A DNA stretch of 35,010 nt, taken from positions 1 through 35,010 of IMG/VR virus record IMGVR_UViG_3300049732_000162; one strand, written 5' to 3'. Of the stretch, positions 20,201 through 27,022 are shown piece by piece. The stretch comes from a virus. Below the pieces are notes generated by a model. That model was not told the DNA's origin and made no database searches. It saw nothing but the letters and a program-made list of their open reading frames with translations. The position numbers were made by a program, and so were the translations under genes. Position 1 is the stretch's first letter; each line of letters starts with the position of its first letter.

Positions 20201-20535
20201 ATTGCGAGATTGCGCAACGTGTCAAGCTCCGCGCCGGTCGTGCCGGAAACGGCCGTGATCTTATTGAGCGACGATTCGAAATCGCTGGCCGAACTGATCG
20301 CCGCCGCGCCGATTCCCACAATCGGAACGGTCAGCGCCGCGGTCAGCGTGCCGCCCAGTTGCGTCATCGACTGACCGACTTCGCCTAATTTGTCCCATTT
20401 CTTTTTCTGATCGTCGATCGCGGCGCCAACGTCATCGCCGAATTTCTGCAAGCCCTTAACAGCTTCGTCGACCTTCGCCGCGATTTCGACATAGAGCGTA
20501 CCGAGCGAAAGCCCGGAGCCCGCTATCCCGCCCAC
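17206..20535 (-). CDS. Tail tape measure protein
   Basis: The product is 1109 residues, the longest in the genome, and fixes tail length (about 1.5 A per residue predicts about 165 nm). The N-terminal third matches the TP901-type tape measure core: GQSMTQLGGTLTAALTVPIVG, SDFESSLNKITAVSGTTGAEL, NLAMKLGADTKYSAQEAAEGM. Hydrophobic helices follow at about 400-470, then Trp-rich repeats (WSAVWNSIVDAVTGVWRAFKGLF and similar) and coiled coils. Near residues 985-1020 are runs of six and eleven or more Gly. The start at 20535 abuts the end of the tail chaperone frame. Confidence 0.95.
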   Translation of the reverse strand: MGGIAGSGLSLGTLYVEIAAKVDEAVKGLQKFGDDVGAAIDDQKKKWDKLGEVGQSMTQLGGTLTAALTVPIVGIGAAAISSASDFESSLNKITAVSGTTGAELDTLRNLAMKLGADTKYSAQEAAEGMGNLAAAGMNTQQIMSAMPGVLDLAAAGELSVARAAEVTTETLGQFSLGADQAGRVADVMAKGAAASSISVADMAKTMTYAGATANNAGISLEELASATALLGNAGIKADMAGTSLRGMIGSLVDPSKKAQEELNRLGITTTDAAGKMLPLDNIFLQLQKSGADTASMFTIFDNASASAAATLTKNAGPAWASMTEQMMNSEGAAKQMAATLNTGLAGAWEQMKGSLDTVLIALGSSLLPLMTKLIEVGTKFVNDWILPAVQAFGQLDPALQAAIIAFAAMAAAIGPILLIAGQMATAIAALMPVLGALAGAVGVSVAALAGWAVAIAAVVAALVALGVWVYSNWDQIVAFLSGIWDSVEQKWSAVWNSIVDAVTGVWRAFKGLFGDYWEPIVNFLSKVWSALTAIWKAEWDLITGAVVAVWKWFTGLAEKVFGPVVQFLGDIWNSLKGAWNDAGKAATDTAKKTESLTAAANDQTAAVKVTKTEVKNLGVEIAATGGKAESGKKAVTDLGAEVEETGKKHKAAKTEVKKFHDEIIIEKLRIAQQEHNKLVKEIVQLEIAAKKAAAAGFEMSTEWEKLTANTNLSAASVKSVTAALPPMYGELDAAIASTKALDAETKKATTTISTEVPKAAGHVNELKTATGTLETAGTINFGKLAEAATGACTTIGTNVGTMVTNVGTALGSFAKDITGSLWEGEGSFGEKGKKLLESLGGSVKSLFVDPAKGALDGLITKGKELFDSLIKGMIDTFVKPATAAIGDFIKDTIGDLIGGKGFGGLLDSIKGIGSAIGGIFGKGGGGGGIDMGDILGIGGGGGGGGGGGWGNILGKFAGGPWGAVASFAGDLLSFVGSMRQEGTLNAIEKEVRYSQIHLSHILANTNDFFHRDWWAGYQNVADIRTAIVESMEPQLARTAQKVDFFKQLAENDFKPALNGIAANTASIMAATERIAVASERSVTMNLFGTDPDIVAARVAQQLRMQGANG

Positions 20536-20777
20536 TACGATTTACCTCTCATATCAATAATCGGCACGCCCAACTGCCGGAACCGCTGCAATACTTGCTC
20601 GCCCGTCATCGGCTCGCGCTTCGCCGCCGCCCGCTCAGCCAGACGCTTCCCGTCGATCATGTACTTCCTCGGCTCATACTTGCCGTGCTTGGAATTGACC
20701 GCTACGAGCATGGCGACAATCCGCGCCGTGTACCAGTCGGCGCGGGTTTCGCGGCTATCCCGCGCCTCGATCAACAC
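20535..20777 (-). CDS. Tail assembly chaperone, downstream (-1) reading frame
   Basis: This 80-codon segment is most likely not a separate gene but the end of a frameshifted tail chaperone (lambda G-GT type). Its frame stays open upstream of the ATG at least to about 20970, and there it reads as protein-like sequence, with RWTFDRWLGLWAVLRDGCG and ITAAEFCGLTLREIAVLIEARD, the usual look of the T domain. The frame is exactly -1 relative to the gene at 20795-21268. Both lie directly before the tape measure gene, where this fusion is found in most long-tailed phages. I see no textbook XXXYYYZ slip site, so the exact switch point is open. Confidence 0.75.
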   Translation of the reverse strand: MLIEARDSRETRADWYTARIVAMLVAVNSKHGKYEPRKYMIDGKRLAERAAAKREPMTGEQVLQRFRQLGVPIIDMRGKS

Positions 20778-20794
20778 CGCGATTTCGCGCAGCG

Positions 20795-21268
20795 TCAGAC
20801 CGCAGAACTCTGCTGCTGTAATTCCGCATCCGTCGCGGAGGACGGCCCAGAGCCCGAGCCATCGATCGAACGTCCATCGCGCCGGCGGCTCGGCGCTTTC
20901 GTAGGGCGCGGCTCGGCGCCAGGCGGTGAAACCGGAAGCGTTCCGGTCAGCGCTTTCACGATCGCGGGCATGAGCGCCGGCAAATCGTCGAGCCCGAACA
21001 ACCGCGCCGCATCGTCGCGCGTAATATCCGGCTGCACGTGCAGCAAGCCCGCCCAGAGCACGTCGCGCACCTTGCCGAAGAGCTTGCCAGCGCCCGCGCC
21101 GCCCGCTTTGATCCCTTCGCCGAGCGCCCCCAGATCGCGGATATCCGAGAGCAGATCGCCCTCGGTTTCCTCCGCATACCGGATGAAGGCGAGCGCCTTG
21201 TAGCGCAACACCAGCTCGCGGCCGTCGAGCGTAACGGTAACGGCGGCGTTAACTAGATTCTCGGGCAT
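20795..21268 (-). CDS. Tail assembly chaperone, zero-frame product
   Basis: The product is 157 residues. The first ~105 residues are the tail-chaperone domain: VTVTLDGRELVLRYKALAF, then helical sequence including KVRDVLWAGLLHVQP and ITRDDAARLFGLDDLPALMPAIVKAL. The last ~50 residues are Pro/Ser/Arg-rich, and the -1 frame over the same bases looks more like folded protein, which supports a programmed frameshift producing a longer G-T product. The chaperone pair binds tape measure and tube protein during tail assembly. Confidence 0.8.
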   Translation of the reverse strand: MPENLVNAAVTVTLDGRELVLRYKALAFIRYAEETEGDLLSDIRDLGALGEGIKAGGAGAGKLFGKVRDVLWAGLLHVQPDITRDDAARLFGLDDLPALMPAIVKALTGTLPVSPPGAEPRPTKAPSRRRDGRSIDGSGSGPSSATDAELQQQSSAV

Positions 21269-21729
21269 TATGTCGGCTCAGTGTCGCTCAGCGTGATCGG
21301 CGTCGTGATGCGGAATAGCGGCGTGATGGTCTGCGGATCGTCGGCGTTCAACGCGCCGTACGTCATATCGCGAATGAACGCGCTGAATGTGCCGAACGAT
21401 TCCCCGCCCACCGCCGACGAATTCCAGCGGATGTAGCATTCCCGCACATCCCCGGAAGTGAACAGGCCGACCAAGCCATCGGTCGAGTCGTCATGGCCCG
21501 CTAGCGCCGGATCGAAGATCACGGTTATCTCGCATTCGCCCGGATCTTTGAATCCTTGAATGTAATCGCGGTAGTCGCCGGCGTCGAGCGTTGTTACATC
21601 AACCTCTTCCGCCGTGACGGAGATATCGCCGATTTCTTGCACCTGCCCAACTGCGGTAAACGTGGGAGTTGCCCCGCCACCCTTAACAAAGAAGGAAGCG
21701 CCTTTCCCGGTAAACTTGGCCGTATAGAT
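21268..21729 (-). CDS. Major tail (tube) protein, with apparent non-standard start codon
   Basis: The tube-protein frame is open from 21268 up to an in-frame TAG at 21733-21735. A GTG at 21642 would give 124 residues, but the stretch ahead of it reads TAKFTGKGASFFVKGGG and FTAVGQVQEIGDI, the typical start of siphovirus tube proteins, so the true N-terminus is further upstream. No ATG, GTG or TTG exists in frame between 21735 and that stretch; ATC at 21729-21727 has AAAGG six bases before it. I therefore annotate an AUC start (153 residues). The rest (VDVTTLDAGDYRDYIQGFKDPGECEITVIFDP) fits the tube-protein family. Confidence 0.8.
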   Translation of the reverse strand: MYTAKFTGKGASFFVKGGGATPTFTAVGQVQEIGDISVTAEEVDVTTLDAGDYRDYIQGFKDPGECEITVIFDPALAGHDDSTDGLVGLFTSGDVRECYIRWNSSAVGGESFGTFSAFIRDMTYGALNADDPQTITPLFRITTPITLSDTEPT

Positions 21730-21759
21730 ACCCTACCTTTCGATGTGGAGAATTGGAAT

Positions 21760-22143
21760 TTAACTGAACGTTAAGACCTGAAACCGCAGAATCCCGTGCC
21801 GCGTTTCGCCGTCCGGCTCGCGCAGCGTTTGCGCATACAGCCAGATCGTCGTCACCCACTGAAACCCCGCAGCGGGCAACCGTGCGCGATCGAGCGTGTC
21901 TTTCGCGAGCGTCATCAACTGCTGGCATTCCTGCATGCCCGGCTGCCGCGACCAGACGTGCACCGTAACGTCCAGGTTGACGGCTTGCTCGCCGAGCGTA
22001 TCGTCGTGCCCGCCCACGAATTCACCGATCGTGCAGTACGGGTATTCCTGATTCGGCCCGGCGTGGTCGATCACCGGAACGGGCGCAAGCGCGGGCGTAA
22101 GCGCGTTGAAGATCGCGGCTTGTACTTTCGTCAGTGGGAGCAC
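21760..22143 (-). CDS. Tail terminator/completion protein (DUF3168-like)
   Basis: The product is 127 residues from GTG at 22143. The pattern (helix AIFNALTPAL, then VPVIDHAGPNQEYPYCTIGE, VNLDVTVHVWSRQPGMQECQQLMTLAKDTLD, and a C-terminal strand HGILRFQVLTF) is that of the DUF3168 family, which caps the tail tube or joins it to the head. It lies directly upstream of the tube protein, as usual. The short gene at 22145 ends one base before its start. Confidence 0.82.
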   Translation of the reverse strand: MLPLTKVQAAIFNALTPALAPVPVIDHAGPNQEYPYCTIGEFVGGHDDTLGEQAVNLDVTVHVWSRQPGMQECQQLMTLAKDTLDRARLPAAGFQWVTTIWLYAQTLREPDGETRHGILRFQVLTFS

Positions 22144-22144
22144 G

Positions 22145-22333
22145 TCAAAGAATCATTACGATAGGCTGCCCGGTCGGATCTGCTTCGGCCCACTCCAGAA
22201 ACGCCTGCGTGACGCGCCCCTGTGTAGGAGGGATATCCCGCTCGGTCCATTCCAGGAATATCTGCGTGACGCGCGATTGCGCCGCGCCTGTGTCGGTCGT
22301 CTCGAGGAATGTCTGGGTAACACGTCCTGGCAT
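22145..22333 (-). CDS. Small protein of three RVTQ repeats
   Basis: The product is 62 residues and consists almost wholly of three repeats of about 18-19 residues: RVTQTFLETTDTG, RVTQIFLEWTERD and RVTQAFLEWAEADP. Similar short RVTQ-repeat segments are, from memory, common in phage tail clusters, but I know of no function. The ATG at 22333 directly follows the stop of the LamG-like gene (TAAATG). Confidence 0.72.
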   Translation of the reverse strand: MPGRVTQTFLETTDTGAAQSRVTQIFLEWTERDIPPTQGRVTQAFLEWAEADPTGQPIVMIL

Positions 22334-23335
22334 TTAGCTGACGAGCTGCACGCCAGGCTGCGCATTGTTCAGCTGCGTCTGCGTGAAATCTACGCCCGTG
22401 CCCGGATGCACTTGCCAGACATCCTCGTGAAACGCATAGCTGTCGGCCAGATTTCGCGCAGTGCCTTGATAATTAGCGGGCACTCCGGCATCGTGCAAAA
22501 TCGGCCTCAAGGTTCGGGTTCCGGCATCATCCTTGCGTACCAGCGCCGCGACAGCCACACCGCGGCAAATGCCCGTCAATGTGGGGTTCGGCACGCTATA
22601 ACTATCGATCGCGCCAGCAGTCAGGGTTGCGTTGTACGTTCCGTCGGTATCCGGCGTCGTATCATCCACGTTCTGGTAATTCGCGCCCGCGCTCGGCGTC
22701 CAGGCCGACGATGCGCCAGCCGCATTCGGAATCAAACAATTGACGCGCACATCTCCAAGAATGCCGTTGTAGGGCGCCGGACCGGTGCCGTCACAGATCA
22801 CGATGTCATGGATGAGCGAATTGTCACTCATCCCGATTTTGACCGTATTTGCTGAAGCGTTCGCCGTTTGCTGCGTATCAATTCCGGTCTGAGAAATGAC
22901 GGTCGCGCCATCTTGCCGGACTTCGATTTCACCGGATCCGTTTGAGATGAGAGCCCGGAAAATAACGTGATGCCACGCGCCAACCGTATATACGGAAGAC
23001 CCTGTAGCAAGGGTTCCTCCGCCCCCGTGCTGCACCACCAGACGCGATGAACCGGAGTTATACAAAAGCCTCAATTGAAGCGTGCTGTCATCGTATAGCT
23101 CAACAAGGTTTGTTTGGCCTAAGACGTATGATGCTAGATGAACAATCCAAATCTGCTGGCTGTCAGGGAAAATATGCCCGTAACTAGGCCCCTGGACATA
23201 GGTCGAACCCGGACGCCGGCCCGGCGTCCCGACACTCAGGGCAGCGCCGAGAGGCATGTTCCAGCGCTTCGGCACCCAGGTGTTCGGTGAGGCTGTCAGC
23301 CATGCCCACGACTCAATCTTCCGAAGCGCCATCAT
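22334..23335 (-). CDS. LamG/concanavalin-like structural protein, probable adsorption or decoration protein
   Basis: The product is 333 residues. After a short N-terminal part, residues about 45-200 have the signs of a LamG/concanavalin-type beta sandwich: QIWIVHLASYVLG, LQLRLLYNSGSSRLVVQHGGG, then YTVGAWHHVIFRALI, EIEVRQDGATVIS and IVICDGTGPAPYNGILGDVRV. The C-terminal part has IDSYSVPN and VAALVRKDDAGTRTLRPIL, which I recall in phage virion proteins with the same fold. Carbohydrate or surface binding is likely. It sits among the connector-tail genes rather than with the fibres, which fits a decoration of capsid or tube. Confidence 0.78.
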   Translation of the reverse strand: MMALRKIESWAWLTASPNTWVPKRWNMPLGAALSVGTPGRRPGSTYVQGPSYGHIFPDSQQIWIVHLASYVLGQTNLVELYDDSTLQLRLLYNSGSSRLVVQHGGGGTLATGSSVYTVGAWHHVIFRALISNGSGEIEVRQDGATVISQTGIDTQQTANASANTVKIGMSDNSLIHDIVICDGTGPAPYNGILGDVRVNCLIPNAAGASSAWTPSAGANYQNVDDTTPDTDGTYNATLTAGAIDSYSVPNPTLTGICRGVAVAALVRKDDAGTRTLRPILHDAGVPANYQGTARNLADSYAFHEDVWQVHPGTGVDFTQTQLNNAQPGVQLVS

Positions 23336-23343
23336 TCACCCCA

Positions 23344-23979
23344 TCACGGCGTATGCTCTAAAATCAGCGTCGCGCCAAGATGCGACGGCAGACCAACGGG
23401 CGACGATAAGACCAGCGTCAATTCATCGCCATCCGCGAGCACCACGCCGCCCAGGCTCGTCGTGGCGGCCGTCGTCGTTACCGTGATGACGCCGCCGACG
23501 TTCGCGCCATTGCGTTTCACCTGTACGCCCACCGACGTGCCCGAGCCGAGCTTTGCCCGCAGCCCGACCAGGATCGCCTGCTGCGTTCCGGTCAGCGGCA
23601 CGAACAGCGACGGCAGCACCGTGATCGCCGTCACATCGCCCGCCAGCGCCCAGGTATGCCCGTCGCGGAACGGCTGGCTCGCCGCGGCAATCGTGATGAC
23701 GGTGCGATTGTTCGCCGCATCGTCGGTCGCGGTAACGCCAGCGCCCACGAAGTTGAGCGCATCCCGCGCCGCAAGCGCGACGCCTTCATCCTCGACGACG
23801 CGAGGCAATCCCGCGGCACCCGGCGCTCCAGGCGCTCCAGGCGCGCCATCCGCGCCAGCCGGTCCCGGCGGCCCTTCCGGCCCGGGCGGCCCAGGAATCG
23901 GCACGCCGGCAGCCAGCCGCGCCGTGAAGCGCTGCGGGCTTGAGAGCTTCGCGGATAATTGCTGCGGCGGCGAAATCAT
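23344..23979 (-). CDS. Collagen-like virion protein
   Basis: The product is 212 residues from the ATG at 23979, overlapping the previous stop as ATGA. Residues about 27-58 are Gly-X-Y triplets (GPPGPEGPPGPAGADGAPGA then GAPGAAG), able to form a collagen triple helix. The rest is a beta-rich C-terminal domain (DGHTWALAGDVTAITVLPSLFVPLTGTQQ). Phage collagen-like proteins form fibres, tail stalks or head decorations, and the C-terminal domain would trimerise the stalk. Confidence 0.85.
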   Translation of the reverse strand: MISPPQQLSAKLSSPQRFTARLAAGVPIPGPPGPEGPPGPAGADGAPGAPGAPGAAGLPRVVEDEGVALAARDALNFVGAGVTATDDAANNRTVITIAAASQPFRDGHTWALAGDVTAITVLPSLFVPLTGTQQAILVGLRAKLGSGTSVGVQVKRNGANVGGVITVTTTAATTSLGGVVLADGDELTLVLSSPVGLPSHLGATLILEHTP

Positions 23980-24335
23980 ACCGTTAATTCCGCAAGCGGC
24001 AAAACCGGGCGCGTCACTTCGAGCGTCACCGGCACGCTGCCCGCCATGATCGTCGTGATCTCGCCCGCGGCGTCGGTCAATTGCAGATCCCAGACATAGG
24101 CGCCCGAGAGCGTGCGCGTAATATCGTGATCGAGCGACAGCGTGATCCTGTTCTCGTCTACCGTGAGCGTCAATTCCGCCACGATGACCGGATCGAGATC
24201 GGCAACCTTGCGCCGGATTTGCGCCCGCGGCGTATACGTCGACAAATCCGCCGCCGTGCCGTCGGCGTTCAGCACAGTGACGATTCCCGTGTAATCGTCG
24301 CCCTGGTAAATCTGGAGTGAACCGCGAGTAATCAT
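23976..24335 (-). CDS. Beta-sandwich tail-associated protein (BppU-N-like)
   Basis: The product is 119 residues, almost all beta: QIYQGDDYTGIVTVLNADGT, ADLSTYTPRAQIRRK, then YVWDLQLTDAAGEITTIMAGSVPVTLEVTRPV. This is the pattern of the N-terminal domain of baseplate upper (BppU-type) and related fibre-attachment proteins. It lies directly before the collagen-like gene with an ATGA overlap, so it may link that fibre to the virion. Confidence 0.75.
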   Translation of the reverse strand: MITRGSLQIYQGDDYTGIVTVLNADGTAADLSTYTPRAQIRRKVADLDPVIVAELTLTVDENRITLSLDHDITRTLSGAYVWDLQLTDAAGEITTIMAGSVPVTLEVTRPVLPLAELTV

Positions 24336-24341
24336 GATTCG

Positions 24342-24776
24342 TTAGGCGGCCACGGCGGGCGGGCCGTACAATCGCCCACAGGGAGGTACAGCCCCACTGG
24401 AAGGCTTCGAACCATCCGCATTCGGCCGCTCCATCGCCGCCGCGTATTCCAACCGCAGATCGTGAATCGATATCAGCAAGACCGGCGAATGCACGCGCTT
24501 GATGTGCTCTATCAGCCCTTGCCGGTCGGCCCATTCGACGCGGTTGCGTACAATCAGCAGGTAATCGGCCTTGACCGGCGTCAACTTCAGGCGGGCAATC
24601 TTCCGCACCGTGACGCCCCTTGCGCGCAGCTCGCGAATGATCAGCGCCTTGAATAGCTCGCCATCATCAAACCGCCAGCGATAACCCTTGATCCGCTTCA
24701 CGATGCGATGATTAACCCACCATTGAAGCATCCGCCTGGTGATTCCGGCGGCCCGGCAGAATTCCGCGCTATTCAT
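24342..24776 (-). CDS. MerR-like DNA-binding protein inside the tail cluster
   Basis: The product is 144 residues from the ATG at 24776, overlapping the neck gene's stop as ATGA. Residues 1-75 form a MerR-type winged helix: SAEFCRAAGITRRMLQWWVN, a wing (IKGYRWRFDDGELFKALII), then RELRARGVTVRKIARLKL. The C-terminal half is helical with LLISIHDLRLEYAAAMERP and no metal-binding Cys. It is unusual for a DNA-binding regulator to be embedded in structural genes of the same operon; it would be made only late. It might sense assembly state or shut off early genes. Confidence 0.78.
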   Translation of the reverse strand: MNSAEFCRAAGITRRMLQWWVNHRIVKRIKGYRWRFDDGELFKALIIRELRARGVTVRKIARLKLTPVKADYLLIVRNRVEWADRQGLIEHIKRVHSPVLLISIHDLRLEYAAAMERPNADGSKPSSGAVPPCGRLYGPPAVAA

Positions 24777-25258
24777 GACAGTAACCCTCGCAATCCCAGA
24801 GCGACCAGCTTGCGAATGCGCCCGACGTGATTCCGCGATCCGACCTTGTACGCCGGATACAGGAACGGCCGCTCCGGCGTTCCGCGCTCGGCGATCTTGC
24901 GGGCGATCGGAAACGCGGCGCTCTCGTCGATCCCGCGCGACCGGCACCATTCGCGGATCGGCTCGAGCGGCGGGAAATGCGGGCGCGTGCCGAATTCGAC
25001 GAAGGGCGCATAATGCGCGGTCGAGCCGACGCGCACCGAAAGCCCCTGCGGCGAGATCACGACCTGCATGGACTCGTGCAGATCGCCGGTATCGAAGGCG
25101 TCCAGACGCTTGATGTTGCGTTGCGATTCGTCGCGCACTTCGTACGCCGTTTCGAGATTCGCCGCCGACAGCCACTCGGGGAAGTTGCGCCGCAGGTAAT
25201 CGACGTTCTTTTTGATTTTGTCGGCGCCGGTTATTTTGACGGCGAATGCTTTTGCCAT
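24773..25258 (-). CDS. HK97 gp10-like neck protein
   Basis: The product is 161 residues: a helix (ADKIKKNVDYLRRN), then TGDLHESMQVVISPQG and the family signature VGSTAHYAPFVEFGTRPHFPP, followed by a C-terminal RPFLYPAY motif. This is the HK97 gp10-type head-tail joining (neck) protein. It lies between the head-closure genes and the tail terminator, as expected, and its start overlaps the previous stop (TGATG). Confidence 0.9.
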   Translation of the reverse strand: MAKAFAVKITGADKIKKNVDYLRRNFPEWLSAANLETAYEVRDESQRNIKRLDAFDTGDLHESMQVVISPQGLSVRVGSTAHYAPFVEFGTRPHFPPLEPIREWCRSRGIDESAAFPIARKIAERGTPERPFLYPAYKVGSRNHVGRIRKLVALGLRGLLS

Positions 25259-25440
25259 CAGGCGCTCTTTTGCTTGCGAGTACGGATCTTACTCATAGCG
25301 GCGACTTTCAAATGCCACTCGAACGCGGCGCATAGTTGTTCAAGCTTCAGCAATCGCTTTTCCATTGCCGCCAGCCGCAATTCACACTGATACAGCCTGG
25401 ATCGAATGCTCGGTTGCTTTTTGACGTCCGCCTTCGCCAC
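25258..25440 (-). CDS. Small basic coiled-coil protein
   Basis: The product is 60 residues from GTG at 25440, which shares a base with the previous stop (TAGTG). It is helical and basic (SIRSRLYQCELRLAAMEKRLLKLEQLC) with a Lys/Arg tail. The product is unfamiliar; overlaps on both sides support it as a gene. Confidence 0.6.
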   Translation of the reverse strand: MAKADVKKQPSIRSRLYQCELRLAAMEKRLLKLEQLCAAFEWHLKVAAMSKIRTRKQKSA

Positions 25441-25655
25441 TAAATCTTTTGCTCCGCCTGCAACTCGCGAATCTGAATCACCAGCGCATTCAGGCAACCG
25501 CCGCAAAGGACCTTCGCGCCCTGCAATCTCGACGCCGCGACCCAGATCGTATGTCCGCACGACAGCTCGAGCATGTAACCGATTCCGGCGTCGTCCGGCA
25601 TCGACCGTTTGACGCGCCGCGGCAATAGCAGGCTTTCGTCAAGCGCCGTACTCAC
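25440..25655 (-). CDS. Small zinc-binding protein
   Basis: The product is 71 residues from GTG at 25655, directly after the previous stop. It has Cys-x-His (SCGHTIWV, about 33-39) and Cys-x2-Cys (LCGGCL, about 51-55), a likely zinc site. The rest is short and helical. Unknown function; it lies in the connector cluster. Confidence 0.65.
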   Translation of the reverse strand: MSTALDESLLLPRRVKRSMPDDAGIGYMLELSCGHTIWVAASRLQGAKVLCGGCLNALVIQIRELQAEQKI

Positions 25656-25991
25656 CTATTGCGTTCCCGCTTCCTTCCGCTCGCACGTCAACTCCAACCA
25701 CGTATCGCGGCTATCGAGATTCTTGACGCCCGTAATATCCAACAACTGATCGCGCCACAGCACGCGGTACGCCGTCGTAACGCCCGGCTGATAGCGGATC
25801 GTGACGATGTGTTGCACGCGGTCGGCGAGCTGATCGCCGGATGCGATAAGCCGCGGCGTCGGCGTCCGCACGTTCGCCGGGAGATCCGGCGCAAGGTTCG
25901 CCGGCACGGCCTCGCGCGAGCCGCCCTGGCCGTCGGCGGTCAGCTCCATTTGAAAGAGCGCGATCCATTCGCGAAGATCGGAAGCGGTCAT
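25656..25991 (-). CDS. Head-tail adaptor (gp16/Phage_H_T_join-like)
   Basis: The product is 111 residues. The order (REWIALFQMELTADGQGG, then RVQHIVTIRYQPGVTTAYRVLWRDQLLDITGVKN and WLELTCERKE) is that of the SPP1 gp16/HK97-type head completion family: a beta barrel with the IRYxPGVTxxxRVxWxGxxxxI pattern. It completes the connector under the portal. The ATG at 25991 is preceded by the heptamer repeat cluster. Confidence 0.85.
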   Translation of the reverse strand: MTASDLREWIALFQMELTADGQGGSREAVPANLAPDLPANVRTPTPRLIASGDQLADRVQHIVTIRYQPGVTTAYRVLWRDQLLDITGVKNLDSRDTWLELTCERKEAGTQ

Positions 25992-25996
25992 GAAGA

Positions 25997-26048
25997 GCTT
26001 TCAGCGGTCAGCAATCAGCTTTCAGCGGTCAGCAATCAGCTTTCAGCT
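25997..26048. repeat. TCAGCNN heptamer repeats before the head-tail adaptor gene
   Basis: About seven TCAGCNN-type units, on the minus strand GCTGANN, between the stop of the gene at 26043 and the start of the adaptor gene at 25991. The stop of the 26043 gene lies in a unit. Confidence 0.75.
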
Positions 26049-26216
26049 TTCGTCGCGTTCATCGTCTGCGTCGTCGTCACAGGCATGGAGGCATTCATCA
26101 ACTTCATCCCACCAAGTGTCTTCGCCATCGCAGTAACACGCCTGACCGCAATCGGGACAGTTATGCGCAGCAATAAGCTGACCGCTGACCGCTGACCGCT
26201 GATCGCTATCCCCCAT
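26043..26216 (-). CDS. Small zinc-ribbon, acidic phage protein
   Basis: The product is 57 residues from the ATG at 26216, inside the end of the connector gene (11-base overlap). The first ~16 residues (GDSDQRSAVSGQ) are encoded by heptamer repeats. Then a compact zinc motif follows: CPDCGQACYCDGEDTWWDE, then ECLHAC, and an Asp/Glu-rich tail. Small phage proteins with CPxCxxxCYCDGED are, from memory, widespread and of unknown role. Confidence 0.7.
   Translation of the reverse strand: MGDSDQRSAVSGQLIAAHNCPDCGQACYCDGEDTWWDEVDECLHACDDDADDERDES
26177..26210. repeat. GCTGANN heptamer array at the start of the 26043 gene
   Basis: GCTGACC three times and GCTGATC once, in exact 7-base register, then a broken unit. 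They are read in frame as the N-terminus of the gene at 26043-26216 and lie next to the end of the connector gene. Confidence 0.75.
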
Positions 26217-26778
26217 ATTCGATCTGGAACGGCCGCCAAAGATCCTGGATGCCGCGCGGAAGCGTTCCGCCGCCCGCGCCCGCGGCATACTTCGGCTCAC
26301 GCGCTCCGGTCCGGTCTTCGTAGAGCGTGGTCGCGTATTCCAGGATCCCTTCGCGGATCGGCGCCGGCACGTCCGCGCCCGCCGCGCCGAAGCCCGCCGA
26401 GATATACTCGACCGCCGCGGCGGCCCGCAACGGCGCATCGAGTGTGATGACGTTCCATTGCAGCGTGAATCCCGTTACCGGCTGCCCGTCCGATTCGATC
26501 GAGGTAACCGATTCCACATCGCCCCGCGGCAGCGGCATCGTGAGCGTACAAGCGCAACTCTTGCCGTCCGGCACAAACAGCGCCCGCAAGGTTTGCCGGA
26601 GCAATGAGCGCCGGCAATACAGTTCGGCGCGATATGTCGCGGCGGCGAGCTGCCGGGCAACCAAATCCGGTTCGGTTCCGACCGTCAGCCCGTTCAACCG
26701 CGCATGATCGATGTATTCCTGAACGGTTACGACCTCGCCGGTCGCGGGCGTGATGATCCGCACATCGAGGAATTTCAT
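26206..26778 (-). CDS. Head-tail connector protein (HK97 gp6-like)
   Basis: The product is 190 residues. The N-terminus (VVTVQEYIDHARLNG, a helix from residue ~18), the LYCRRSLLRQTLRALF strand/loop, VESVTSIESDGQPV and a final helix (PAPIREGILEYATTLYEDR) fit the gp6/phiE125 gp8 family of connectors that form the ring beneath the portal. The ATG at 26778 overlaps the stop of the small gene at 26775 (ATGA). Confidence 0.85.
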   Translation of the reverse strand: MKFLDVRIITPATGEVVTVQEYIDHARLNGLTVGTEPDLVARQLAAATYRAELYCRRSLLRQTLRALFVPDGKSCACTLTMPLPRGDVESVTSIESDGQPVTGFTLQWNVITLDAPLRAAAAVEYISAGFGAAGADVPAPIREGILEYATTLYEDRTGAREPKYAAGAGGGTLPRGIQDLWRPFQIEYGG

Positions 26779-26936
26779 TGTCGTTTCCGTATCGGCGGCC
26801 GGAGCGGCTTAACCTTGTTTTCAGGCGACTCGACCAGCTTATTTTGCGGAGACTCGTAAGCCTTATTGACGGGGGTCACTGGAGGTTTACGTTTTTTCCG
26901 CTTCTTAGCCATCATCGCCATGAATCCGGATGCCAT
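26775..26936 (-). CDS. Small very basic protein between capsid and connector
   Basis: The product is 53 residues from the ATG at 26936; ATG codons at 26921 and 26915 give 48 and 46 residues. It is Lys/Arg-rich (KKRKKRKPP), with two similar segments SPQNKL and SPENKV, and a basic tail RPPIRKRQ. Its TGA overlaps the ATG of the connector gene (ATGA), a sign of coupled translation. It is not a known family; the charge suggests DNA binding or interaction with the capsid interior. The dyad element at 26956-27022 is its leader. Confidence 0.65.
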   Translation of the reverse strand: MASGFMAMMAKKRKKRKPPVTPVNKAYESPQNKLVESPENKVKPLRPPIRKRQ

Positions 26937-26955
26937 TCCGGCCGCCGATCAGGTC

Positions 26956-27022
26956 TGACCACATCCGTTGGACGCCCCTCTTATCCCCAGGGGATAAGTC
27001 GGCATCCTGGACACGTGTGGTC
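26956..27022. repeat. Full dyad element, copy 3
   Basis: A 67-bp element: TGACCACA at the left, TGTGGTC at the right (inverted ends), a perfect 19-bp palindrome at 26980-26998 (CTTATCCCCAGGGGATAAG). Its right end overlaps the capsid stop codon (TAG, 27024-27022). It is the only full copy in the structural operon, between capsid and connector genes. Confidence 0.82.

Noticed and set aside
23344-24534. Longer form of the collagen-like gene (396 codons)
   Set aside because: The part ahead of 23979 overlaps the beta-sandwich gene and lacks protein-like sequence; the ATG at 23979 overlaps the previous stop as ATGA.
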